From Monoglobus pectinilyticus (GTDB lineage: Bacteria > Bacillota > Clostridia > Monoglobales > Monoglobaceae): a stretch of DNA of 64,000 bases. Under the pieces are notes generated by a model, which did no database searches, was not told where the DNA came from, and was given only the letters and a program-made list of their open reading frames with translations. Every line of letters begins with the position of its first letter. Positions within the stretch are counted from its first letter, which is position 1. The position numbers were made by a program, and so were the translations under genes. Location: positions 850,918-914,917 of the forward strand of contig NZ_CP020991.1 in NCBI RefSeq assembly GCF_002874775.1, read 5' to 3'. This document shows, one piece after another, positions 1-8,897 of this stretch.

Positions 1-3000
1 CGCCATAACCTCGCCATTTTTTGAAAGTGCAATTACGTGTTCTAATCCTGCCGCTACATCAATTACTGCGATTGCAATCAATATAGGAACATTTTTATCA
101 ATATTAGTATTGTCATGTAATTGATATTTGTCATTTCTACCCCATCCGTATACCTTATTATCTTCTGTCAGAACAAATGAAGTATCCGCACATGTTTCAG
201 CTTTCACTATTTTTTTACTTCCCCAAGGCCCATGGACTTCAGCAAAATCTTCACGCGATACATTATCACTCGTTCCCAATTGTCCGTATGTATTATCGCC
301 TTTTGTAAATAACTTACCATCTTTATCAACATATAATATATGATTAGAACCACTGCTTATATTTTTATGCTCCAAATCACCGTAATAATTATTTATAGGA
401 CTGTTTGATGATACTGTAGAACCGTTTCCAAACTGTCCATATGAATTATCTCCCCAACGCCATACGTTACCATTTGCATCCAATGCTACGATATGATTAT
501 TTCCGGCTGCTATCTGAGTTATATTAGTCATACCTTTTACGGCGTAAGGCTCGTACCTTTTATTGTGAGTTCCGTCTCCGATTTGTCCGCGGAGATTGTA
601 TCCCCAGGTCATAACAGTTCCGTCTTCTAAAAGAACTATACTATGTTCTTTGCCGCATTTAACATCTTTTGCATTATATATATCTATATATCCTTTGCCG
701 TCTATCCCTTTACCACATTGTCCCCAATCATTCGTTCCCCATGCTGTAATCATACCTGTCTCATCTATTGCAACTGCATGGTTATATCCAGTATCTATAT
801 CTATACTTATTGATACAGGTTCAGGTGTAAGTGTAGTGCCAGCATATGATAATCCCAAAACATTGTGGTCATTTGCTCCGCAGGCAAATACAGTTACAAC
901 ATTAATGAAAAATGTATGTTTATTATATGATTTAACAATATCAGCTCCATTAGAATTTTCCATATGTGTTAATATAGCTAATGTATCTTTTGTACCATTT
1001 CCCAGCTGTCCATATGAGTTATCTCCCTGGGCATATATACCATTAAACCCCTGAACCACAAAACTAGTTAATGAGCCGGCTTCAACATAAGTTATATTTG
1101 ATAGTGTGTGCATAACAGGCAATGATATTTTTCTATTATCTGAAAACGATACTGCATTATATCCGTTATATCCCCATAAATACGCATAACCTCTGCTGTT
1201 TAGTGCTATACAATGCCTTTCACCAACTGCGACCTGTACAATATCTGTCAAGCCTATTACCTGAACAGGAACAGCTGAATTCTCATATGTTCCATTGCCC
1301 AACTGTCCATATGTGTTATCTCCTGCCATCCATAAAGAACCATCACTCTTTATAAATGCTGTGTTGTTTCCTCCGGCTTCTACTTGTACTGTTTTAAGTG
1401 AGCTAAACAGTTCCCAATTTTCTTCCGGTGTTCTTTGATATCCGTTGACATCAAAATCGTCTTTCGGCGATATTTCTATTATCCCATCTGAAATTATATT
1501 GTTTACTAAATTACTATAACTCAGCTTTCGCTGACTATTTACTTTATCTTTCAAATTAGATAATTTAACTGCTGTATTCAGCAGCGATTCTTTTATATTT
1601 TGAACTCCGTTTGATTCTGCCATTGCAGCCCCGGCTGTGACATATGCTGCTGACATTGATGTTCCGCTCTGCTCACCATATTCTCCTCCCGGAAGCGTGC
1701 TTCTTACATTTCTTCCATACATCGCTATATCAACACTGTTTCCGTAGTTTGAATAGTAGCTAAATCCCATATCTTCATTTAATGATGTAACGCTTATCAC
1801 GTTTTCTATATCAAAACTTGCTGGATATATCGGTGTTTCATCTACATTTATCCTACTGTTTCCCGCTGCGCAAACAAATAACAGTCCGCTGTTTTCCATT
1901 GCTTCTTTTAATGCCTGATTATTATCTGTACTTCCCCAACTGCAGTTTACAATCGTCGCTCCATGTTCTTTTGCGTATTCTATCGCTTTTATTAAATCAC
2001 TTGTATACGCTTGTCCATTCTCAAAGGCTGCTATTGGAATAATCTCAGCTTCGGGCACGGTTGACGATATTATTCCCGTAACATGCGTTCCATGGTAATA
2101 CTGTCCTATTTGGTTTTCTTCATATGTAAGTTCAGTATTGTTTACTATATTAAATCCATTTACTACATGTGAACTTAAATCCTGATGAGTAATGTCTACT
2201 TTACTATCAATTACTGCAACCTTAACTCCGGTGCCTTTGGTTACTCGCCATCCTGACTGTATATCATTCTGTAAATCATCATATGATTCCGTATCAATTT
2301 CTTCATTCTCTTCAGTTTCAGATTCTATATTTTCAGTCTCAGATTCTACATTCTCAGATTCTACATTCTCAGGTTCGGAAGTCTCAGTTGTTTCAGGTAC
2401 AGGGCTTTCTGTTTCACTGGTCTCAGCCTGATTTTCAATAACTTCTAAGTCCACACTTATATCTTCTGTTTCTTTATTTTCCTTTTGAATATCTTCCTTA
2501 TTTCGCTCATCTTCCAAAAGAGTTTTATCACTATCCTTTGAATCTATATTTTTATCCTCTTCTGCTTTGTCTTTACTTCCTTCATCTATATCCGACAATT
2601 CAAGTTTATAATCCGGCTGTATATACTCTATCCTTCCGCTTGCCTTTTCGTATATTTTTTCAGTAAATATTTCCGGGTCTACTTTTTTAGATAGTTTTAT
2701 TACACTTTTCTCTTGATCAATCTCATATACAGGCTCATCTGAAAAGGTTGATATATCACCGGTATTCTCTTTAGATATTAAATCACGAACATTTTTAGAT
2801 ACCACAATCTCTTCATCATTTTCCGATATTTTTAAAAACTCTTCTTCATTACTACCTTTTATTGTCTCTAATTCCTGTTGTTTTACTTTATTTGATTCAT
2901 CGCACGCATATCCTACAGCTTCTTCAATATCCCCATTATATTTTATAATAAATCTGTCAGTATACTCTTGTGCCAGCTGTTCTAATTGTTCAGAAACCGA

Positions 3001-3129
3001 TGTTTGTTCCCCTGATAATCCTTGATTTGTCGCATTTTCACTATCTTCATCTGCATTAATTAAAATAGTAGATGTAGAAACAGAAAATACAACTGCAATA
3101 ACCAAAAATAGACTTAATAATTTCTTCAT
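1..3129 (-). CDS. Secreted S8 (subtilisin-like) protease with RCC1 propeller, 3' end beyond window
   Basis: The frame is open from the ATG at 3129 to base 1 (1043 codons), so the C-terminus lies outside the window. GGAGGGAG precedes the start. Residues 1-27 are a typical signal peptide. Residues about 45-175 resemble an inhibitor-I9 propeptide ending QPDYKLE. Residues about 176-290 form a Glu/Ser/Asp-rich linker. The S8 domain follows, with catalytic D308 (VAVIDS), H346 (HGTHVTG), S491 (SGTSMSA) and oxyanion N424 (AAGNS). From about residue 600 there are some nine RCC1/ATS1-like blades such as GDNTYGQLGNGT and WGTNDWGQCGKG. All catalytic residues are present, so it should be an active extracellular protease. 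The propeller probably binds a surface or a substrate (inference). It stands alone, transcribed from its own promoter. The substrate is unknown. Confidence 0.9.
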   Translation of the reverse strand, partial: MKKLLSLFLVIAVVFSVSTSTILINADEDSENATNQGLSGEQTSVSEQLEQLAQEYTDRFIIKYNGDIEEAVGYACDESNKVKQQELETIKGSNEEEFLKISENDEEIVVSKNVRDLISKENTGDISTFSDEPVYEIDQEKSVIKLSKKVDPEIFTEKIYEKASGRIEYIQPDYKLELSDIDEGSKDKAEEDKNIDSKDSDKTLLEDERNKEDIQKENKETEDISVDLEVIENQAETSETESPVPETTETSEPENVESENVESETENIESETEENEEIDTESYDDLQNDIQSGWRVTKGTGVKVAVIDSKVDITHQDLSSHVVNGFNIVNNTELTYEENQIGQYYHGTHVTGIISSTVPEAEIIPIAAFENGQAYTSDLIKAIEYAKEHGATIVNCSWGSTDNNQALKEAMENSGLLFVCAAGNSRINVDETPIYPASFDIENVISVTSLNEDMGFSYYSNYGNSVDIAMYGRNVRSTLPGGEYGEQSGTSMSAAYVTAGAAMAESNGVQNIKESLLNTAVKLSNLKDKVNSQRKLSYSNLVNNIISDGIIEISPKDDFDVNGYQRTPEENWELFSSLKTVQVEAGGNNTAFIKSDGSLWMAGDNTYGQLGNGTYENSAVPVQVIGLTDIVQVAVGERHCIALNSRGYAYLWGYNGYNAVSFSDNRKISLPVMHTLSNITYVEAGSLTSFVVQGFNGIYAQGDNSYGQLGNGTKDTLAILTHMENSNGADIVKSYNKHTFFINVVTVFACGANDHNVLGLSYAGTTLTPEPVSISIDIDTGYNHAVAIDETGMITAWGTNDWGQCGKGIDGKGYIDIYNAKDVKCGKEHSIVLLEDGTVMTWGYNLRGQIGDGTHNKRYEPYAVKGMTNITQIAAGNNHIVALDANGNVWRWGDNSYGQFGNGSTVSSNSPINNYYGDLEHKNISSGSNHILYVDKDGKLFTKGDNTYGQLGTSDNVSREDFAEVHGPWGSKKIVKAETCADTSFVLTEDNKVYGWGRNDKYQLHDNTNIDKNVPILIAIAVIDVAAGLEHVIALSKNGEVMA

Positions 3130-3288
3130 ATTCTCCCTCCAACTTATACTTATACTAAATTTTAAACTTAACTTCTATCCTCCTTTTCATTTTAATATTA
3201 TTTTTTATATATTTTTTATTATCATTTTTATTTATGAAATATTAATATTCTAAATAAAATATTTTTTGGCATTTTTTTCAAAATATTA

Positions 3289-3326
3289 CTATGGTATAAT
3301 CTACCATAGCGCATTTCTTTTGTCAA
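3289..3326 (-). promoter_or_regulatory. Promoter of the S8 protease gene with overlapping palindrome
   Basis: TTGACA (3321-3326), a 17-base spacer and TAGATT (3298-3303) on the minus strand give a good vegetative promoter about 165 bases before the ATG. A perfect 8-bp inverted repeat, CTATGGTA (3289-3296) and TACCATAG (3302-3309), straddles the -10. Its position suggests a repressor operator (inference). Confidence 0.6.
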
Positions 3327-3400
3327 CAAGATTTTGCATATTTTTTAATTTTTCAGGAAATTAATTACATATATTTATTTGTAATATAAATTCATAAAAC

Positions 3401-3425
3401 AAAAAAAGGCTAAAAATAGCCTTTT
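3401..3425 (-). terminator. Intrinsic terminator downstream of thiM-thiE-HAD
   Basis: On the minus strand a 9-bp stem (AAAAGGCTA, arms 3417-3425 and 3404-3412) with a 4-base loop is followed by a run of T (3401-3407). It lies about 270 bases after the HAD stop. Confidence 0.7.
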
Positions 3426-3692
3426 ATATTAAACTTTATTTATTTTTATTTATATCATAAAATACAATCAAAAATTTATCTTATTTATACATAACTATTT
3501 CAAAAATAATATATAGATAAGAGCAGAATATTATCTTCCTATACCATTTTAGACATAAACATTTTATATCTAAAATAGTATTGTAATATATAAGCAAGTT
3601 ACCCTTTATAATACTCATATAATCCAAATTAAAGATAACAAATATAATAATTAATATCGTTACAATCAAGTTATTATAAATAAAAACTATTT

Positions 3693-4370
3693 TTATATTA
3701 AGTCATAAAAATCTTTTATATATAGGTCGGCCGATTTCATTAAATCAGATTTATCGCCTTCCGCTGACCTGTCTTCAACAATGACAACATCCAAAGGTAT
3801 CATTTTTGCCGTCTTATACGCCTGAAGTATATCTTCAAAAAGCACAGACTCATCAGGTACGCCATTAACTCTTGATAAAGTTTCAGTATAAATCAAAGGA
3901 CTTGATTTGCCCTCTCCAACTTCATCGGCAAATGTCAAAACATCGAAATATTCCATTATGCCATTATTTTTGAGACATGCTTCGGTCAATTCTTTCGAGT
4001 TTGCTGTTGCCAGCGCCACCGTCTTTCCTTCACGCTTTAAATTTTCAAGATATTCCGCGGCTCCCGGCTTTGTTTTTATCTCTTTAGCATAACCGTCGTA
4101 TATCATCTCTGTCCATTCTCTGTTTACGTCCTTAGGAGACATGGGTAATTCAAAAAGCTCACATACGCGCTTAGAGCTTTGCTCTAACGACATATATGCA
4201 ACTTCTTTTAAAAGTTCCGGCGGAGTTTCATAATTATGACGATTCAGAAAATCAACAAGCAGGTTGTCCCAAACCCACATAGAGTCTATCAGCGTCCCGT
4301 CCAAATCAAAGATAAAATTTTTCTTCTTTGATAAAAACTCTTTGCCATTTCTATTTGATTCATTTCTCAT
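3693..4370 (-). CDS. HAD-superfamily phosphatase at the end of the thiamine cluster
   Basis: A 225-residue protein with HAD motif I FDLDGTLID (nucleophile D22, acid/base D24), the helical cap typical of beta-phosphoglucomutase-like members, motif II ATANS and a motif IV region near FEDILQAYK. It starts 5 bases after the thiE stop, so it is almost certainly cotranscribed with and coupled to thiE. HAD enzymes of this type hydrolyse small phosphate esters. The position suggests thiamine-monophosphate phosphatase or removal of a phosphorylated thiamine intermediate, but the specificity is inference. No thiL is seen in the window. Confidence 0.8.
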   Translation of the reverse strand: MRNESNRNGKEFLSKKKNFIFDLDGTLIDSMWVWDNLLVDFLNRHNYETPPELLKEVAYMSLEQSSKRVCELFELPMSPKDVNREWTEMIYDGYAKEIKTKPGAAEYLENLKREGKTVALATANSKELTEACLKNNGIMEYFDVLTFADEVGEGKSSPLIYTETLSRVNGVPDESVLFEDILQAYKTAKMIPLDVVIVEDRSAEGDKSDLMKSADLYIKDFYDLI

Positions 4371-4375
4371 AATAT

Positions 4376-5002
4376 TTACAACTCCTTAACCATTTGAGAC
4401 AGCTGTTTTGAGACAGCATAAGGGTTCTCGCTTCCCATTATGCAGGATACGACAGCCACTCCTTCTATTCCGGAGCCATACAGCTGACTGATATTGTCAG
4501 GATTGATACCGCCGATACCCACAATAGGTATATCAACAGATTTTCTGACCTGTTTTAACATGTCAATTCCCACATTTGAAGCGTCCTTTTTGGTTGACGT
4601 TGGGAAAACCGCACCAACTCCAAGATAATCGGCTCCATCATTAAGCGCCTCAACAGCTTGATTAACGTTTCCTGCTGATAATCCTATGATTTTATTTGAA
4701 CCTAAAATTCTCCTTGATACCTTTAAAGGCATATCACTCTGCCCTATATGTATTCCGTCTGCATCCACAGCAAGCGCAATATCAATTCTGTCATTTATCA
4801 GCAATGGTACATCATAATGCTTGCACAGCTTTTTAAGTTCAGAAGCCTCAGCAAAAAATTCCCTGGTTGATATATCTTTTTCACGCAACTGAACCAAAGT
4901 TACTCCGCCTTTTATTGCCGATTCAGTAACAGAAAGCAGTTTTTCTCTGGGACATATATTAGTATTGGTTACTAAATACAGTCCATAATTTACTTTATCC
5001 AT
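4376..5002 (-). CDS. thiE: Thiamine-phosphate synthase
   Basis: ThiE (208 aa, normal length) joins HMP-PP and thiazole phosphate to give thiamine monophosphate in the cytosol. The TIM-barrel signatures are in order: YGLYLVTN at the N-terminus, LVQLREKD, LINDRIDIALAVDADGIHIG, LGVGAVFPTSTKKDA and VGIGGINPDN. The last two carry the pyrophosphate- and thiazole-phosphate-binding loops. It lies 24 bases after thiM and 5 bases before the HAD gene. Confidence 0.96.
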   Translation of the reverse strand: MDKVNYGLYLVTNTNICPREKLLSVTESAIKGGVTLVQLREKDISTREFFAEASELKKLCKHYDVPLLINDRIDIALAVDADGIHIGQSDMPLKVSRRILGSNKIIGLSAGNVNQAVEALNDGADYLGVGAVFPTSTKKDASNVGIDMLKQVRKSVDIPIVGIGGINPDNISQLYGSGIEGVAVVSCIMGSENPYAVSKQLSQMVKEL

Positions 5003-5026
5003 AATTATCTCCCAATTTATAAATTA

Positions 5027-5869
5027 TTAGTTATAAATCTCTCCGCGCTTAATATAATCCTCATCTGATAAACTATAAATATAATCGAATAGTTTAACTC
5101 TGAAAGTTCCAATACCCTGTTCGGTCTCTTTAACATATTCATAGGCATACTCTCCGGCAATACCCATCATAACCACCGCGGCTATTGCTGCCGCAAGAGG
5201 CTCACCGGCTGCAGCTGCTGCACCCGTCATAGCGCTGCACATACAGCCGGTTCCTGTAACATCACATAGCATCTCATGTCCATTTTTTAAATAAAATACC
5301 TGAACACCGTCAGAGACAATATCTACAGCTCCGGTAGCACAAACAACGCTTCCGGTTTTCTCTGCATACTCTCTTACCAGTTCCCCAAGCTCTAAACGGT
5401 TGGTTTCATTAACAGCGTCATCATCTGACGCGTCTACACCTTTGCTGCTTATATTGCCGCCGGTCAGCGCGCGTATTTCTGACATATTTCCTCTTATTAT
5501 ATCCGGTTTTGTCAGTTCTATCATCTCTCTGCAGGTTTCATCCCGAAGCTTTGATGCCCCCGCTCCAACCGGGTCTAAAACTATTGGCTTTCCAAGCCTT
5601 TTTGCGGCTTCGGCAGCCGTTTTCATAGCAGACAAATATGTACCGTCAAGCAATCCTAGATTTATTACCAGCGCGCTGGATATATTCATGATTTCTTCCA
5701 TCTCACACTCAATTTCTGCCATAATAGGAGAAGCTCCCATAGCTAGCAGCATATTTGCACAGTCATTTATAGTCACACGGTTTGTCAAGCACTCAACCAA
5801 AGGACGAGTGCTTTTCATTCTATTTATTAAATCTATTACTTCCTTAAGCATTTTGTCATTTTTATTCAT
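5027..5869 (-). CDS. thiM: Hydroxyethylthiazole kinase
   Basis: ThiM (280 aa) phosphorylates salvaged 4-methyl-5-(2-hydroxyethyl)thiazole, feeding ThiE downstream. Signatures: ECLTNRVTINDCANMLLA near the N-terminus, VLDPVGAGASKLR, and the ribokinase-fold catalytic loop DVTGTGCMCSAMTGA. The start at 5869 has only a loosely placed AAAGGA upstream. It heads a thiM-thiE-HAD unit separated from thiC-thiD by 592 bases that contain a repeat element. I found no second TPP aptamer in front of it. Confidence 0.96.
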   Translation of the reverse strand: MNKNDKMLKEVIDLINRMKSTRPLVECLTNRVTINDCANMLLAMGASPIMAEIECEMEEIMNISSALVINLGLLDGTYLSAMKTAAEAAKRLGKPIVLDPVGAGASKLRDETCREMIELTKPDIIRGNMSEIRALTGGNISSKGVDASDDDAVNETNRLELGELVREYAEKTGSVVCATGAVDIVSDGVQVFYLKNGHEMLCDVTGTGCMCSAMTGAAAAAGEPLAAAIAAVVMMGIAGEYAYEYVKETEQGIGTFRVKLFDYIYSLSDEDYIKRGEIYN

Positions 5870-6077
5870 AGCTAAATTATGTATCCTTTCCGTCTATGCT
5901 GTCGTTATTATATAATAAGTTTTAATTTTTAAAATTAATTAGTTCACATCTGAGGTTACCAACATATAAATTATTTTTATATCTGCTCACCGGTTAACAA
6001 TCTCTCAAACAGTAAATCTTCATAAATTTAAAAAGCGAAATTTTATATTAACCAAAAATAAACATATTGTTTTAAAT

Positions 6078-6277
6078 ATGTTCACGCTCCGCGTGATATG
6101 TCAGCTCACCTAACGAGGCGTGCTTGCACGCCCTTCCGATGTTCACTAAAAACACTGTATATTAGATAAATCTAAAATAGAAAATTAAGTAAAAATGTGG
6201 CTTTGCAGGCATCGGATGTGACCCCACCTTTTAGGTGGGTGTGATGCAAAGTGAATTGTTTTTATTAACCTTCAATG
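6078..6277. repeat. Copy of the interspersed hairpin repeat family (between thiD and thiM)
   Basis: This 200-base copy runs from the TTCACGCTCCGCGTGA hairpin through the CACCTAACG arm, the variable hairpin GGCGTGC/GCACGCC (6117-6132), TTCCGATGTTCAC and TGTGGCTTTGCAGGCATCGG, to the GACCCCACC/GGTGGGTGTGAT hairpin and AACCTTCAATG. The same modules recur near 20.4, 22.0, 27.6-28.7, 38.1-39.3 and 51.0-52.0 kb. The rest of the gap (5870-6461) is AT-rich and shows no gene. Confidence 0.85.
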
Positions 6278-6461
6278 AGCTTTTTTCAAAAATATAGCCA
6301 TACCTGCCACAATACAGTTATTATCTACTAATAATCAAGCTTCTTAATAACATATTATATTATATAAAATAATGATTCACATTACTGATAAAAATATCGG
6401 TCTTAACATTTTGTTATTTAATTAAAAACTTTTATATTTTCTTTTAAAAAAATTTCTAAAA

Positions 6462-7301
6462 CTATTCCTTTTCTATACATTTAAATTCAATTTCTACATT
6501 CGGGTCTGACGTTTTCCATAAATCATAAAAATGATGAATCGGCCCATTTCCTTTTCCTATGCTTAAACCGTTTTCAATTCCGGTTTTCACATACTTCTTG
6601 GCTTCACCAACCGCCAATACCGCGTCCATTCCCTTTGCCATATTTATACATATCGCAGACGAAATCGAACAGCCAGTTCCATGAGTGTTTTGTGTATGTA
6701 TTCTGCCGCCCTCAAATATTGTCATTGTTCTTCCGTTATACAATAAATCATTAGCGTTTTCTTTGAGGTGTCCGCCTTTTATAAGCACATATCCGGGACC
6801 CATATCACCAATAATCTGAGCTGCCTGCCCCATCTCATGAATATTTTTAATCTCCTGCCCGCACATATATTCAGCCTCGGGAATATTCGGTGTAACCATA
6901 GTTGCAAGCGGCAAAAGACGGTTTTTTATAACTTCAACAGCTTCATCGCTCAGCAGCTTTGAACCGCTTGTTGATACCATAACAGGGTCTACAATCAATA
7001 TCCTGGGCTTATATACTTCCATTGCGTCTGCGACCGCATTGGCAATATCTGCTGTAGACAACATCCCTATCTTTACTCCATCCACATTTATATCGTTAAA
7101 TACAGCGTCTATTTGCGCTCTTACAATTTCAGGCGGAATATTGTGCACTGCTGAAACTCCTGTCGTATTTTGGGCTGTCACAGCTGTTATCACGCTCATT
7201 CCATATCCGCCGTTGGCAGCAAACGTTTTTAAATCCGCCTGTATGCCGGCGCCGCCGCTAGAATCCGAACCTGCTATAGTTAATAGATTTTTCAAACCCA
7301 A
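6462..7301 (-). CDS. thiD: Hydroxymethylpyrimidine / HMP-phosphate kinase
   Basis: ThiD (279 aa) carries out two successive phosphorylations of HMP to HMP-PP. The ribokinase-like signatures are GSDSSGGAGIQADLKTF (substrate loop), VITAVTAQNT, KIGMLST, VDPVMVSTSG, the GGHL segment and the anion-hole/catalytic motif NTHGTGCSISSA. It begins 24 bases after the thiC stop and probably shares thiC's TPP-controlled transcript. The length is normal, with a short C-terminal tail. Confidence 0.96.
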   Translation of the reverse strand: MGLKNLLTIAGSDSSGGAGIQADLKTFAANGGYGMSVITAVTAQNTTGVSAVHNIPPEIVRAQIDAVFNDINVDGVKIGMLSTADIANAVADAMEVYKPRILIVDPVMVSTSGSKLLSDEAVEVIKNRLLPLATMVTPNIPEAEYMCGQEIKNIHEMGQAAQIIGDMGPGYVLIKGGHLKENANDLLYNGRTMTIFEGGRIHTQNTHGTGCSISSAICINMAKGMDAVLAVGEAKKYVKTGIENGLSIGKGNGPIHHFYDLWKTSDPNVEIEFKCIEKE

Positions 7302-7325
7302 ACACCTCTTTCTTAAATTATACTA

Positions 7326-8630
7326 TTATATGCCTATATCTTCTCCGCCAAGAATCTTATTCATATTTTTAACTGCACACTGTTCACCGCACATGGTACA
7401 AGTATTTTCTTCACGCGGAACCGAACTTGCTCTATACGCTTTTGGTTTCTCGGGGTCAAGTGCAAGCTCAAACATTTTATCCCAATCAATCTCACGGCGG
7501 GCGTCAGACATTTTATTATCCCACTCCCTGGCGCCTTTCACTCCTTTTGCAATATCTGCCGCATGAGCAGCTATCTTTGAAGCTATAATTCCTTCTCTCA
7601 TATCATCAAGGTCAGGCAGTCTGAGGTGTTCTGCCGGTGTAACATAGCATAGGAAATCCGCTCCGTTGGCTGCCGCAACAGCTCCGCCGATAGCGGAAGT
7701 GATATGGTCATATCCGGGCGCAACATCCGTTACCAAAGGCCCCAAAACATAAAACGGAGCGCCACTGCAAATACGTTTTTCAGCAATCATGTTTGCGGCT
7801 ATCTCGTTCAATGCCATATGACCCGGACCTTCAACCATAACCTGCACGTCCTTTTTCCAGGCTCTTCTTGTCAGTTCTCCCAAAACTATAAGCTCAGATA
7901 TTTGAGCAGGATCTGTAGCGTCATCAATACATCCGGGACGGCAGGCGTCTCCTAAACTGATAGTTACATCATATTCACGGAATATATCCAAAACTTCATC
8001 ATAATACTCATAAAACGGATTTTCATTTCCTGTCATTTCCATCCAGGCAAATAAAAGCGCTCCGCCTCTTGAAACAATATTCATTCGTCTTCTGTTGTCC
8101 TTAACTTTCTGAGCTGTAGCGCGGTTGATTCCTGCATGTATTGTCATGAAGTCAACCCCATCCTCAGCGTGCTGACGGACAACTCTTAAAAAATCATCCT
8201 TAGTTATATCTTTCAGCTTCTTTTCGCAATATCCTATTGTATCGTAAACAGGAACTGTTCCAAGCATAGCGGTTGAAATCTCTAATATCTTTTTTCTCAT
8301 CTCATGAGTTTTTCCGTAATTAGAAAGGTCCATTATAGCTTCAGCTTTCATATTTATAGCAGTTCTAACCTTTTCGAGTTCCAAATCCATATCCGCAGCG
8401 TCGCGTGATATTCCCAGATTAACATTTATTTTAGTGCGCAGCCCCTGACCTATTCCTTCAGGTGACAATGTCTTATGATTCTTATTTGCCGGAATAGCGA
8501 CAACTCCCTTAGCCACCAATTCCATTAACTCTTCGGTAGACATATTCTCCTTTTCAGCAACCGTTTTTATTTCCGGCGTTAAAATGCCGCGTTTTGCCGC
8601 ATCCATTTGTGTAGTGTAATTTCTTTCCAT
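7326..8630 (-). CDS. thiC: Phosphomethylpyrimidine synthase (radical SAM)
   Basis: ThiC (434 aa, the short form without the long N-terminal extension) rearranges aminoimidazole ribotide to HMP-P using SAM and a [4Fe-4S] cluster. It starts [20 protein letters not shown] and has [23 protein letters not shown] and [13 protein letters not shown]. The cluster cysteines near the C-terminus are C411, C414 and C418 (CTMCGEQC), spaced C-x2-C-x3-C, one residue tighter than the C-x2-C-x4-C usually quoted. AAAGGAG precedes the ATG. It is first in its operon behind a TPP riboswitch. Confidence 0.97.
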   Translation of the reverse strand: MERNYTTQMDAAKRGILTPEIKTVAEKENMSTEELMELVAKGVVAIPANKNHKTLSPEGIGQGLRTKINVNLGISRDAADMDLELEKVRTAINMKAEAIMDLSNYGKTHEMRKKILEISTAMLGTVPVYDTIGYCEKKLKDITKDDFLRVVRQHAEDGVDFMTIHAGINRATAQKVKDNRRRMNIVSRGGALLFAWMEMTGNENPFYEYYDEVLDIFREYDVTISLGDACRPGCIDDATDPAQISELIVLGELTRRAWKKDVQVMVEGPGHMALNEIAANMIAEKRICSGAPFYVLGPLVTDVAPGYDHITSAIGGAVAAANGADFLCYVTPAEHLRLPDLDDMREGIIASKIAAHAADIAKGVKGAREWDNKMSDARREIDWDKMFELALDPEKPKAYRASSVPREENTCTMCGEQCAVKNMNKILGGEDIGI

Positions 8631-8661
8631 AATAAAAAACTCCTTTTAAAATATTTGCGCA

Positions 8662-8697
8662 CAAAAAAGTGCTTACCTACAACAAAGGCAAGCACTA
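8662..8697 (-). terminator. Terminator of the TPP riboswitch expression platform
   Basis: On the minus strand AGTGCTTGCC (8687-8696) pairs with GGTAAGCACT (8668-8677) around a 9-base loop, followed by six T (8663-8668), just upstream of thiC. The 5' arm can alternatively pair with GGAAAGCAC at the 3' end of the aptamer (8725-8733). Confidence 0.85.
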
Positions 8698-8724
8698 AAA
8701 AATAAATTCTATCTCTTAGATTTT

Positions 8725-8816
8725 GTGCTTTCCTACGTCGGTATTAACCGCCAGGTTCAAAGGGTCAAGCATATTGCTTATCTCAACCGCCATAACCGCG
8801 GTCCCCCCAGCGCTAA
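8725..8816 (-). promoter_or_regulatory. TPP riboswitch aptamer upstream of thiC
   Basis: The minus strand reads the conserved THI-box elements in order: GCGCTGGGGGGACC, GGTTGAGATAA (CUGAGA-type core), GACCCTTTGAACCTGG (ACCCUUUGAACCUG core), GTTAATACC and GACGTAGGAAAG. The spacing is canonical. With the terminator at 8662-8697 it forms a transcription-terminating OFF switch for thiC-thiD when TPP is abundant. Confidence 0.95.
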
Positions 8817-8818
8817 CT

Positions 8819-8847
8819 ATTATAAACCTAACTGATATAAATTGCAA
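8819..8847 (-). promoter_or_regulatory. Promoter of thiC-thiD
   Basis: TTGCAA (8842-8847), a 17-base spacer and TATAAT (8819-8824) on the minus strand put the transcription start near 8812, right at the 5' side of the TPP aptamer. Confidence 0.75.
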
Positions 8848-8897
8848 GTCTTTTTTTAACAAACTTACATTATTTACAAATAAAAGGTTAAAGCACT

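Larger units (their letters stand above)
3130..3692. other. AT-rich gene-free stretch
   Basis: Holds the promoter at 3289-3326 and the terminator at 3401-3425. A 62-codon frame at 3481-3669 (minus) has no ribosome binding site or recognisable motif, and I do not call it a gene. Nothing else was seen. Confidence 0.6.

Noticed and set aside
2192-2431. Ser-rich plus-strand frame
   Set aside because: Antisense shadow of the acidic linker of the S8 protease.
3481-3669. 62-codon minus-strand frame in AT-rich DNA
   Set aside because: No ribosome binding site, no motif, composition of spacer DNA.
5870-6461. Second TPP riboswitch before thiM
   Set aside because: Searched both strands for the GAACCTG and CTGAGA cores; not found.
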